DNA of 32,964 nt from the NCBI GenBank assembly GCA_903838035.1, contig CAILWW010000052.1, positions 1-32,964 of the forward strand. The letters run 5' to 3'. This DNA comes from an uncultured Actinomycetes bacterium (GTDB lineage: Bacteria > Actinomycetota > Actinomycetes > Nanopelagicales > Nanopelagicaceae). The position numbers and the translations under genes were made by a program. The notes under the pieces were generated by a model. That model worked only from the letters and a program-made list of their open reading frames with translations. It was not told the DNA's origin and searched no databases. Below are positions 1-8,592 of this stretch, in pieces (the stretch's first letter is position 1; each line of letters opens with the position of its first letter).

Positions 1-13
1 GATAGAGGATTTT

Positions 14-253
14 ATGAGTAATTTACGTATGTGGGCCTATTCGATGATTGCTATCGGCCTTCTAAACTGGGATTACCAACGCTCCCACCCTCACATTGCG
101 ATTCATAGTCTTGACATCGTTCTTCCAGGCGTTGTGCTACTTGGTTTAACATTTCTCAAGCGCGCTTCACGGTTCCTAAATTCACGGACCGGAAAAATAA
201 GCTGGTTAGTTATCGGCGCCATTGCCCTTCTTTACGGTTTTCTCAACAAGTAA
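14..253 (+). CDS. small membrane protein of unknown function
   Basis: A 79-residue protein that I do not recognise. Two hydrophobic stretches (about residues 33-50 and 61-76) look like membrane helices, and a weaker one lies near residues 7-20. A short basic segment (KRASRF...RTGK) between the two strong helices suggests a cytoplasmic loop. The ATG follows an AGAGG ribosome-binding sequence a few bases upstream, right at the window edge, so its promoter and any upstream operon partner are out of view. It runs convergently towards the cytochrome oxidase operon, and a bidirectional terminator separates the two. Position alone gives no reason to assign it to the oxidase. That it is a real gene is fairly likely, from the ribosome-binding site, the following terminator and the membrane-protein composition. 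Confidence 0.65.
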   Translation: MSNLRMWAYSMIAIGLLNWDYQRSHPHIAIHSLDIVLPGVVLLGLTFLKRASRFLNSRTGKISWLVIGAIALLYGFLNK

Positions 254-261
254 ATTCCAAT

Positions 262-294
262 AAAAAAACCCCCGCAATTAAGCGAGGGCTTTTT
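262..294. terminator. bidirectional intrinsic terminator
   Basis: CCCCCGC (269-275), loop AATTAA, then GCGAGGG (282-288) form a 7-bp stem with one C-A mismatch on this strand (G-T wobble on the other). An A-run precedes it and a T-run follows, so it can end transcription both from the small membrane protein and from the opposing oxidase operon. Confidence 0.8.
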
Positions 295-304
295 AAGTCT
301 TGCT

Positions 305-913
305 TTAGATGATTGATGTGGTGATTGCGCAAGCAATACCCGAGATTGCAATCCAGGTGAACCATGAGCCGGCAGTACGCAAGCGCCACTTTTCTAGGAT
401 TGGATCTACCTCAGCACGACGTGCGCGGATAACAAGTCCGAGCGAGATAAATGTTGCGAGAATGTAGTGGAACATATTTGCTCCGGCGATCAGTACCCAA
501 GAAGATGAGTATGAACCTTCAAAGCCAAAGACCTTGCCAGAATCTCCATCAACTTGGAATGGCATGTGAGCCAATTGCTTCCATTGCAGATAGAGACCAA
601 CAATGAGTGCAATCAAGGTAATGATTGAGATGTTTTTGAAGGAAGCCATCTGACGAGAGCCAAGCTTGTGAACGATTGCAGCCACGATTAATGGCAATAC
701 AATTACCCACCCTGTTGAAGCAGCGAGATGGTGTCCACCCTTTGGAATCCAACCGTTGTTTGCGTTGAGGTTACGAAGGTAGAAGTACGAGAAGATCATG
801 CCGAAGACGAAAGCGCCGTCCGCAACAATCAAGAGACGAACGCCTAAGCGCTCACGACGACCAACTTGTTCTGGTGAATCATGATGCATATGGAATTTAG
901 TATCTGCACTCAT
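305..913 (-). CDS. ctaE: cytochrome c oxidase subunit III (divergent)
   Basis: Subunit III of an aa3-type haem-copper oxidase, a membrane subunit without metal centres that stabilises subunit I. At 202 residues it has about five hydrophobic helices, the short form usual in Actinobacteria. The helix with VADGAFVFGMIFSYFYLR fits the canonical SE(V)xFFxxxFxxYFxxR helix of the family, with Glu replaced by Asp. Another helix carries a lone His (NMFHYIL). The match to the family is weak, so the assignment leans partly on position: it is the last gene of the ctaC-ctaD-ctaE order, and its ATG shares one base with the ctaD stop (TAATG). An AAAGG sequence inside the end of ctaD lies about 10 bases upstream. 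The bidirectional terminator follows it. Confidence 0.8.
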   Translation of the reverse strand: MSADTKFHMHHDSPEQVGRRERLGVRLLIVADGAFVFGMIFSYFYLRNLNANNGWIPKGGHHLAASTGWVIVLPLIVAAIVHKLGSRQMASFKNISIITLIALIVGLYLQWKQLAHMPFQVDGDSGKVFGFEGSYSSSWVLIAGANMFHYILATFISLGLVIRARRAEVDPILEKWRLRTAGSWFTWIAISGIACAITTSII

Positions 914-2775
914 TACTTTTCTGCCTTTCCATAGCCATAGAAATCACTCGTAACAACAGGTGGAGTATCAAAGTTCACAAGTGGGACTGGATAAGGAACG
1001 GTCCACTCGAGGGTCTTTGATCCCCATGGGTTCATTGGAGCAATCTTTCCAAAGCGCCATGAGTGAACGACCGCCCAGAGGAGAACGATCATTCCGATTC
1101 CAATCATGTAAGCACCAATGGTGCTGACCATGTTGGAGGTTGCAAATGTCTTGGCATAGTCAGAGACGCGACGAGGTTGTCCTTCTGCGCCGGCGATAAA
1201 CATGCCAAGGAAGAGGATCTGGAAACCAATCTGGACGAACCAGAATGAGATGTAGCCAGCGCGCTCGTTGAGCATGCGACCAGTCATCTTTGGGAACCAG
1301 AAAGCAAGACCTGCAAGTGCGCCGGTAAGTGCGGCGCCCATCAAGGTGTAGTGGAAGTGCGCGGTCACATACATAGAACCATGTAGGTAGTTATCGGCTG
1401 GTACATCGGAGAGATAGAGACCAGTGATTCCACCAACCAGCATGTTCCAGAGGAATGCGTAAACGCCGAGCATCGGCAGCTTCATCCACGGTCTACCTCG
1501 CCACAAAGTGCCGAGAAGAACCAAGAAGATGAGACCGGTAGGTACCGAGATCATCTCCGTAGTCACCATGAATGGACCGTTGAGCATTGGCATCCAGCCG
1601 GACATGTACATGTGGTGCGCCCAGACGAGGACCGAGAGGCCAGCGATTCCAGCAAAGCCCATGATTGCGGCGTTGTAGGAGAAGAGCGGCTTACGTACGA
1701 AGACTGGTGCAATTTCCATAAGTGCTGCAACACCAGGGATCAAGATTACGTAGACCTCAGGGTGTCCCATAATCCAGAAGAGGTGTGCGTACAACCAGCC
1801 GCTGCCGCCAAAGTTGGCGTCAAAGAAGGTAGTAGCAAACGTTCTATCCAAACCGGTCATGATCATCGAGACCATGAAGGTTGGGAAGGCTGGAATAGCG
1901 AGAGCAACAGAGACTGTTGCGCCAACCACGAAGATAGGAACACGGTTCCAGCTCATTCCCTTTGCGCGCATAGCAACGACGGTTGCGGTGATATTTGCAC
2001 CAGCAACAGCGGTTGAGATCGCGAAGATAATGATGGTTGCGATAAATGCATTCATACCCGGTCCAGCTTGAACGCTAAGGGGTGCGTATGCGGTCCAACC
2101 GGTAGGAATTCCACCGAGGAACCAAGCGCTGCAGAGCACTGGGATGGCGGTGAAGAGAACCCACCAAGAGAGTGCGTTGAGGCGAGGGAAGGCCATATCG
2201 GCAGCACCAATCATGATTGGCATGATGTAGTTACCGAAAGGACCGGTTGCAACGATGATCATCGCGATGATCATGGTGATTCCGTGAAGACCAACGAGTG
2301 AGTTGTAGATGATTGGGCTGACAAACTTTGATCCAGGCATGATTAAGTTTGTACGAATCATCATGGCGAGAGTTCCGCCAACGCCGAGCATGGTCATGAC
2401 GCCTACTAAATATTGAATTCCCACCACTTTATGGTCGGTGCAATACTTAAAGTAGCGCTTGATTCCTTGGCCATCGCCAGCGAGGTAGAGGTTCTCCTCA
2501 TCGGTCAGATCTTTTCCGATCAACCAACGGAATGGCCCAATGAAGGCGCCGATACCAATCATGAAGCCAAGGCTCCACATAAACATAGTTGCCAAAAGTT
2601 GGCGGTTGTATTCCTGGGCGACTGATTGATCAACGTGTGGGTTGATCAAGTAATAAGTCGCCAGTGCAAAAATAATTCCAACAACCATACCTGTACCCAT
2701 GTTGAGCTTGGTGATCAAACTCTTCTTTGGATTAGGAATTGGTCGGGTGGTTGCGTGGTGATCAAGTGTTGTCAT
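913..2775 (-). CDS. ctaD: cytochrome c oxidase subunit I with N-terminal extension
   Basis: Catalytic subunit I of an aa3-type oxidase, which reduces oxygen to water and pumps protons. Numbering from the start chosen here: low-spin haem His near 164 (GLHGIT); D-channel Asp near 193 (GAADMAFPRLN); CuB His338 in HPEVY, with proton-channel Glu340 and cross-linking Tyr342; CuB pair HH387-388 (WAHHMYMSG); haem ligands H473 and H475 (HFHYTLMG). These residues indicate an A1-type oxidase. The ORF track starts 10 codons earlier, but the ATG at 2775 is preferred: it has an ideal GGAGGT eight bases upstream and overlaps the ctaC stop as ATGA. Oddly, about 110 residues, including two hydrophobic helices, precede the conserved TDHK motif, which normally sits near residue 30-40. 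Total length is 620. Confidence 0.97.
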   Translation of the reverse strand: MTTLDHHATTRPIPNPKKSLITKLNMGTGMVVGIIFALATYYLINPHVDQSVAQEYNRQLLATMFMWSLGFMIGIGAFIGPFRWLIGKDLTDEENLYLAGDGQGIKRYFKYCTDHKVVGIQYLVGVMTMLGVGGTLAMMIRTNLIMPGSKFVSPIIYNSLVGLHGITMIIAMIIVATGPFGNYIMPIMIGAADMAFPRLNALSWWVLFTAIPVLCSAWFLGGIPTGWTAYAPLSVQAGPGMNAFIATIIIFAISTAVAGANITATVVAMRAKGMSWNRVPIFVVGATVSVALAIPAFPTFMVSMIMTGLDRTFATTFFDANFGGSGWLYAHLFWIMGHPEVYVILIPGVAALMEIAPVFVRKPLFSYNAAIMGFAGIAGLSVLVWAHHMYMSGWMPMLNGPFMVTTEMISVPTGLIFLVLLGTLWRGRPWMKLPMLGVYAFLWNMLVGGITGLYLSDVPADNYLHGSMYVTAHFHYTLMGAALTGALAGLAFWFPKMTGRMLNERAGYISFWFVQIGFQILFLGMFIAGAEGQPRRVSDYAKTFATSNMVSTIGAYMIGIGMIVLLWAVVHSWRFGKIAPMNPWGSKTLEWTVPYPVPLVNFDTPPVVTSDFYGYGKAEK

Positions 2776-3563
2776 GCTGTGTGACCTCCTTGTGCAGTGA
2801 CCCAATTGTTGAAGTCAGCTCTTGTCGTGACCGCTCCGGTTGTCTCCATATATGCGTGATACAGGCCGCAGAGTTCGGCGCACTTCACATCGATGGTTCC
2901 AAGTTTGTTTGGAGTTGTATCTGCCAAAGTAACTTGGTAGCGATTGGCATCTGCCTTCACACCAAGTTGTACTGGCCAGAATGAGTGGTTCACATCGGCA
3001 GAGATGATGCGAAATTCAACTGGTTGGTTGATAGGAAGCATCAACTTATCTGTAGTGACATCTTGCGCTGGATAGTGGAAGTTCCAGACCCATTGGTTTC
3101 CGGTAACTTCTACAATCATTGCGTGAGGTGCATCAGCTTGAGCTTTGCCTTCGGCTGAGTTGAGTTCGATAAGTCCATAAACAACTGCGACTAAGCAGAG
3201 CATGCTGGAAACTACCGACCAGAGAATGACGATTGGTCCGCGAGTGCGAATTGCTGGGCCATCTTCAGGGGGGGTATCGCCCTTATGGCGATTGAAGAAT
3301 GTGTAGAGGGTGATTGCTACAACCGTTCCACAAACTGGCGCAGAGATCCAGGTGAAGATCACCATCAAGCGTTCGATGGACTTCATATCAGTGCTGAGCG
3401 CGGTTGGCATCCATTTGGTGTACCACCAGCCGCCGATGATGACGGTGAGGGCGGTGATTGCTACTCCTAGCGCGCTTGCGATGATCACATCTCTGCGCTT
3501 GAAGAAGTTGGTTAATTTTTCGCCAGGCGTTGGTGCCATTGATTCGTTCTCGTGGTTACTCAC
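2772..3563 (-). CDS. ctaC: cytochrome c oxidase subunit II (CuA)
   Basis: Subunit II holds the binuclear CuA centre that takes electrons from the donor and passes them to subunit I. Three hydrophobic helices (about residues 25-47, 66-89, 109-131) precede an exported cupredoxin domain. The CuA ligands are complete: H193 (VNHSFW) and C228, E230, C232, H236, M239 in CAELCGLYHAYM. The aromatic electron-entry patch is QWVWNFHYP. There is no lipobox and no fused cytochrome c domain. The ORF track begins at 3641 inside the preceding gene. I chose GTG at 3563, because it overlaps that gene's stop as GTGA and has AAAGGTGAG about 10 bases upstream, giving 263 residues. An ATG eight codons later is the alternative. 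It is second in the operon and overlaps ctaD by four bases. Confidence 0.95.
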   Translation of the reverse strand: MSNHENESMAPTPGEKLTNFFKRRDVIIASALGVAITALTVIIGGWWYTKWMPTALSTDMKSIERLMVIFTWISAPVCGTVVAITLYTFFNRHKGDTPPEDGPAIRTRGPIVILWSVVSSMLCLVAVVYGLIELNSAEGKAQADAPHAMIVEVTGNQWVWNFHYPAQDVTTDKLMLPINQPVEFRIISADVNHSFWPVQLGVKADANRYQVTLADTTPNKLGTIDVKCAELCGLYHAYMETTGAVTTRADFNNWVTAQGGHTA

Positions 3564-4300
3564 GCAACACTCACCTTTCCTGACATATATCCGTATGAGC
3601 CCATAACTGCACCGAACCCCTGATAGGTGCCATCGCCGCATGGATATTCACAGTTCCATACATATTCGCCCTTACCGCCGGTGATAAAGGAGAAGGTCAC
3701 TGTGTGGCCCTGGAGCTTGGTTCCCGCATCTGTCGTAGGGAGGAAGTCACCCTTTTCATTGGTAGAAACACGGAGAAGTGGAACATTTACATAGAGTGGA
3801 TCTTGTGACGTCGTTGGGAGTCCATGGAGAGTGAAGGTGTGCTGCACTTGATCGGCAGGTATTGAAGTTACATCCTGACCATCAACATTCATAGTGCCAC
3901 CCACGGTTCCGACAACGCGGCCAAAGTATGGATTGTTGAGTTTCTCACCAGAGTCATAGACGTGAATAGTCATCGTCACATATGTATGTGCAGGAAGCAC
4001 AATATGAGTTGACGGTCCGTATTGAACCCAATCCTTCTTATTATTTGCTGTGCTTCCATGGTCAATCGCGGTTTGACGATCTGGATAAACACCGAGAGTT
4101 ACTGCAGCTTTGGGATAGCTCTTGCCATCAACAGAGATTGTGGCGGAGTCTTTAGTTGCATATAACTTCTTCTGTGGATCTGCGCTCGCGCTGTGGAGTG
4201 TGAATCCAACCGCACCGACAACTGCAACGCCAAGGAGCACGCCAACAATTGCGCTGGCTGTCCTCTTTCCTGCGGTCATCGTCGTATTAGTTCCCGACAT
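3560..4300 (-). CDS. membrane-anchored cupredoxin-like protein
   Basis: A 246-residue protein with one N-terminal hydrophobic segment (about 16-36), either an uncleaved anchor or a signal peptide, and a beta-rich exported domain. The C-terminus resembles a copper-binding loop: WNCEYPCGDG (C217, C221) followed by M233 and M239 (YMSGKVSV). The C-x3-C-G spacing is that of CuA, and an upstream HTFTLHGL (H154, H159) could supply a ligand. The His that normally follows the second Cys in CuA or type-1 sites is absent. It is the first gene of the oxidase operon, is translationally coupled to ctaC, and has AGAAAGG seven bases before its ATG. By inference it may donate electrons to the oxidase or help load copper. 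An uncharacterised structural subunit is also possible. Confidence 0.75.
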   Translation of the reverse strand: MSGTNTTMTAGKRTASAIVGVLLGVAVVGAVGFTLHSASADPQKKLYATKDSATISVDGKSYPKAAVTLGVYPDRQTAIDHGSTANNKKDWVQYGPSTHIVLPAHTYVTMTIHVYDSGEKLNNPYFGRVVGTVGGTMNVDGQDVTSIPADQVQHTFTLHGLPTTSQDPLYVNVPLLRVSTNEKGDFLPTTDAGTKLQGHTVTFSFITGGKGEYVWNCEYPCGDGTYQGFGAVMGSYGYMSGKVSVA

Positions 4301-4349
4301 TGGGTAGCCTTTCTTCCGGCAAGAGTGTGAATCAAATAACTGATGTGGC

Positions 4350-4355
4350 TAGGGT
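4350..4355 (+). promoter_or_regulatory. candidate -10 element for the ctaG operon
   Basis: TAGGGT followed by six bases and an ATG at 4362, the same spacing seen at several other genes here. It predicts a transcript starting at or next to that ATG. No convincing -35 is visible. Confidence 0.5.
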
Positions 4356-4356
4356 A
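4351..4356 (-). promoter_or_regulatory. candidate -10 element of the oxidase operon
   Basis: TACCCT on the minus strand, with TTGCTA (4373-4378) 16 bases upstream as a possible -35. The predicted leader is about 40-45 bases and carries the AGAAAGG ribosome-binding site. This -10 overlaps the plus-strand TAGGGT of the divergent promoter. Confidence 0.45.
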
Positions 4357-4361
4357 CGCCT

Positions 4362-4430
4362 ATGAATAGCCTTAGCAAATGCTTTGCAGGTAACAATTTC
4401 CAGAAAGTAGAAAAGGGGCAAAACGGGTAA
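4362..4430 (+). CDS. possible leaderless 22-residue ORF upstream of ctaG
   Basis: An ATG six bases after TAGGGT opens a 22-codon frame that ends in TAA at 4428-4430, immediately before the ctaG ATG (TAA-ATG). It is too short for the ORF track. The peptide starts MNSLSKCF, has one Cys, a basic/polar C-terminus and no membrane helix. The last codons contain AAAAGGGG, the only ribosome-binding-like sequence available to ctaG, about 13 bases from its start. It could be a leader peptide coupling ctaG translation to its own, a tiny protein, or chance. The spacing to the -10 and the exact abutment to ctaG favour a translated uORF. Confidence 0.45.
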   Translation: MNSLSKCFAGNNFQKVEKGQNG

Positions 4431-5216
4431 ATGGGACTTAATCCACTCTGGGATATCGCCTTCGCCCTCGCCCTCGGTGGCAAGCTCATTTGGTACTTCT
4501 CGGAGTCACCTACGCGCCTAGGAATCAGCAAAGCTCGCCAATTCCTCTTCGCTTTGGGGATGGTGCTGGCTTTGATCCTGCTTGTGGGACCAGTTCCTCA
4601 CATAGCCATACATATCTTCTGGGTTCACATGATTCAGCACGTTGGATTAATGATGCTGATCTCCCCGCTCATCGTCCTGGGATCGCCGGTGAAGTTGGCC
4701 CTGAACTCTCGATATCGAACTGTGCGCTCGTTCGTGCGAAAAGTTTCGAGCAATCTGGCTATCCGCCAACTCTTTCGGCCGCAAGTCGGCTTTGCGATTT
4801 TCCTCGCGACTTTGATCTTGACCCATTTCTCTCCGCTCGCCAACGCTGGAATGACCAACCCCAACATTCATTGCCTCGAGCTCATGCTCTTCCTGGCGGC
4901 AGGAATCATTTATTACCTCCCGGTGCTCGAAGGAAACCCAACACCCTATTTCGTCCCATATTCATTTCGGGTGGGCTCACTCTTCGCGATGATGTTGCCG
5001 GAAACGATGACTGGCTTCTTTCTCTATTCCGGAAATAAATTGCTCCACGATATTCCAAGTGGCGTAACAACAATGGCTGGCATGAGCGATCAACATCGAG
5101 GTGGCGCCATCATGTGGGCGATGGGTATGTTGATTGACGCAATCTGGATTGTGCTTGCTGCTCGTGATTGGTTTAATAACGAACGTGAGTTATCGGAGGC
5201 GATGAATAATGAGTGA
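4431..5216 (+). CDS. ctaG: CtaG-type cytochrome c oxidase assembly factor
   Basis: A polytopic membrane protein of 261 residues in the caa3_CtaG family (Bacillus CtaG type, unrelated to Cox11). The family is needed for oxidase maturation, probably copper delivery to the CuB site. The family signature is visible as HMIQHVGLMMLISPLIVLG, with further conserved His residues (LTHFSP, DQHRGG) and about seven hydrophobic helices. The divergent position next to the ctaCDE operon supports the role. The start ATG directly follows the stop of a 22-codon ORF. The only SD-like sequence, AAAAGGGG, lies rather far upstream, so reinitiation or coupling is plausible. It overlaps the next gene by eight bases. 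Confidence 0.88.
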   Translation: MGLNPLWDIAFALALGGKLIWYFSESPTRLGISKARQFLFALGMVLALILLVGPVPHIAIHIFWVHMIQHVGLMMLISPLIVLGSPVKLALNSRYRTVRSFVRKVSSNLAIRQLFRPQVGFAIFLATLILTHFSPLANAGMTNPNIHCLELMLFLAAGIIYYLPVLEGNPTPYFVPYSFRVGSLFAMMLPETMTGFFLYSGNKLLHDIPSGVTTMAGMSDQHRGGAIMWAMGMLIDAIWIVLAARDWFNNERELSEAMNNE

Positions 5217-5457
5217 GCGGCCATCGATGCAAGAACCAGATCCAAAACGTAAATGGATTTTGCTAGGTATTCCACTCTGCATTGTGATGGGATTTCTGGA
5301 ATTAGATCGTGCGCTCTCTGGAAATCACCGAAGCTGGTTATATGTTTTTGAATGGCCATTCTTCGGCATATTTATTTACTACATGTACTGGAAGTTGTCC
5401 CAACCACAAGAAGAGTACGACGACGTAGATGATCCACGTCGAGGATTGCTGGAATAG
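5209..5457 (+). CDS. small two-helix membrane protein
   Basis: An 82-residue protein that I do not recognise. It has a charged N-terminus, two hydrophobic helices (about residues 16-33 and 43-61) and a strongly acidic C-terminal tail (EEYDDVDDPRRG). It overlaps ctaG by eight bases, and GGAGG lies about 11 bases before its ATG, so the two are co-translated. The context suggests an oxidase-associated or assembly-associated small protein, as membrane-protein operons often carry, but there is no motif to prove it. Its stop codon is directly adjacent to the stop codon of the opposing guaB1 gene, with no spacer and no obvious terminator. Confidence 0.72.
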   Translation: MSERPSMQEPDPKRKWILLGIPLCIVMGFLELDRALSGNHRSWLYVFEWPFFGIFIYYMYWKLSQPQEEYDDVDDPRRGLLE

Positions 5458-6902
<1,445 letters not shown>

Positions 6903-6918
6903 CCCCCGATTCGGGGAG

Positions 6919-8592
6919 TTAAGCAGAGTGCGAACGGAAGCTCTGGATGAACTTCTCCGCGCGGATGGCCGCAATACCTACCTTGGGCAGGTCTTTAGCG
7001 CCTGGGTAGAGGACATAGCGAGCGCGCCATTCGGGCTGAAACTTGGCGTTGAATCGATACAAAGACTCAACCGGAAACCAATTGGAGAAGAAGCGAATGA
7101 TGTTGCGCAGCGTTCGAGTAATAAATCCTGCGCTAATTTTATCTGCGCGCTCAAAGAGCGATCTAAAGGCAGCAAAGTTAAGCGAGATATACTTAATTTT
7201 ATTTTCTTTTGCCCATTCAGTAGTTCCGACAATCATAAGTTCGGTAATACCAGGATCGCTACCTCGTTCGCGTTGCATGCGATCGAGTGAGAGTGAATCT
7301 GCATCCCACGGAACAAAATGTAAGAAACCAGTTTTGACTCCATCGATTTCAGCAATTGTGATGATGCAATCCTCATCAAAGGGATCGCCAAATCGATCCA
7401 GTCCCATCGAAAAACCGCGGTCTGGAACTCCATAGCGCCACTCTTTTGCTAGGCGAACGAGCTCTAGTTGGTCATCCTTCGAGAGCGAGGAAAATTTTAT
7501 TGTGTAACAGGAGTAGCCCTTGCGCTTGATGCGATTAACCATCTGGCGAACGTTTGCCATTGGTCGACCTTCGAGCGTGAACTCTTCAACGTTGATGATG
7601 GCTTCATCGCCGATTTCAAGCGCTTGCATTCCGGCGTGCTCTACCCAGACTTCGCCACCGCGATCGCCGGCGCCCATAACTGCAGGTGTCCAAGCGTGCG
7701 CGCGGGCAACTTCTAGGAAATTCTCAATTGCTTCTGGCCAGAGGCTGTATTCACCAAATGGATCACCGCTAGCCAGCATGACTCCGCCTTCAACGCGGTA
7801 AGCAATACCTGCCTTTTTATTATTCGACCAGACCACGCTCTTATCGCGTCGGGTGGCGAAGTAACCAAGTGAATCCTGTTCTTGATCATGCTTAATTAAC
7901 TTCTTCACGAGCTGAAGTTCTTCATCACTCATCTTCGGAATTGGCTTCACGCGCCGAAAGAAGAGCCAGAGCGGAATTATGAGCGTGAGCACGCCAAGGG
8001 AGAGCATGGTGGTATCAAAGGTGTCGCCTACGCCTTCACCTTTAAAATGCAGAGTTCCGGTGACGCCAATCAAACCTTTGAGGATGGCGAGCAGAATCAA
8101 GCCAAAAGATGGATTTCCCACGACTTGGTGATCGTGGCGAAAATAAATCAGAAAGAGACCAATCACAACGACTGCAATCAAGCTAAAGGCAAATGCACGT
8201 ACAGGCTGATATTTAGTTGTGGGATCTGAGACCGCATAAAACTCTTTGCGAAAGAGTAGGAGCGCAAGTAATAGCGCGACAACAACTGAAATTTGAAGTA
8301 GATGCGTGCGATTTCGAAAGAGATCACTGGCGAGGTTGATGATGAGAATTACAACAGTTATTGCCCAGGCGCGCTGTTTTCTGCGAATTAGCCCACGAGC
8401 CACAATAATCAGAACGACGCCGGTAAAGACTGCTGTTGCAAATGCAGTGGAATGAGTAAAGATCGGAAGATATGACTGAACTTTTGTAGCCGGTGCTTTA
8501 AAAGGATGTAGCACGTTTGCCAAGATGTCGATCAGGCCAACGACGTAAGCAGCGCGGCCGATTATCGCCGGAATATATTTGCGTAACTTCAT
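6919..8592 (-). CDS. LysX/MprF-like membrane synthase (DUF2156), no LysRS domain
   Basis: A 557-residue protein: six to seven hydrophobic helices in the first 235 or so residues, then a cytoplasmic DUF2156 domain with the tandem GNAT-like fold of aminoacyl-phosphatidylglycerol synthases. Recognisable family blocks are DSLGYFATRRDKSVVWS, GGVMLASGDPFGEY and the C-terminal FQPEWRARYVLYPG. This is the arrangement of the N-terminal part of mycobacterial LysX. The lysyl-tRNA synthetase domain fused in LysX is absent; the separate lysS in this window could supply Lys-tRNA. The expected reaction is transfer of an amino acid from tRNA to a membrane lipid, lowering negative surface charge; the actual amino acid and lipid are unknown. 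Its ATG shares a base with the preceding stop (TAATG), with GGGAG 10 bases upstream, so it is the last gene of a three-gene operon. Confidence 0.85.
   Translation of the reverse strand: MKLRKYIPAIIGRAAYVVGLIDILANVLHPFKAPATKVQSYLPIFTHSTAFATAVFTGVVLIIVARGLIRRKQRAWAITVVILIINLASDLFRNRTHLLQISVVVALLLALLLFRKEFYAVSDPTTKYQPVRAFAFSLIAVVVIGLFLIYFRHDHQVVGNPSFGLILLAILKGLIGVTGTLHFKGEGVGDTFDTTMLSLGVLTLIIPLWLFFRRVKPIPKMSDEELQLVKKLIKHDQEQDSLGYFATRRDKSVVWSNNKKAGIAYRVEGGVMLASGDPFGEYSLWPEAIENFLEVARAHAWTPAVMGAGDRGGEVWVEHAGMQALEIGDEAIINVEEFTLEGRPMANVRQMVNRIKRKGYSCYTIKFSSLSKDDQLELVRLAKEWRYGVPDRGFSMGLDRFGDPFDEDCIITIAEIDGVKTGFLHFVPWDADSLSLDRMQRERGSDPGITELMIVGTTEWAKENKIKYISLNFAAFRSLFERADKISAGFITRTLRNIIRFFSNWFPVESLYRFNAKFQPEWRARYVLYPGAKDLPKVGIAAIRAEKFIQSFRSHSA

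Noticed and set aside
1612-2071. Plus-strand ORFs opposite ctaD
   Set aside because: Antisense shadows of a highly conserved subunit I gene, with low-complexity His/Asp/Cys-rich composition.
4490-5038. Plus-strand 182-residue ORF inside ctaG
   Set aside because: Shadow frame of ctaG; no membrane or domain pattern, while the ctaG frame has clear family motifs.
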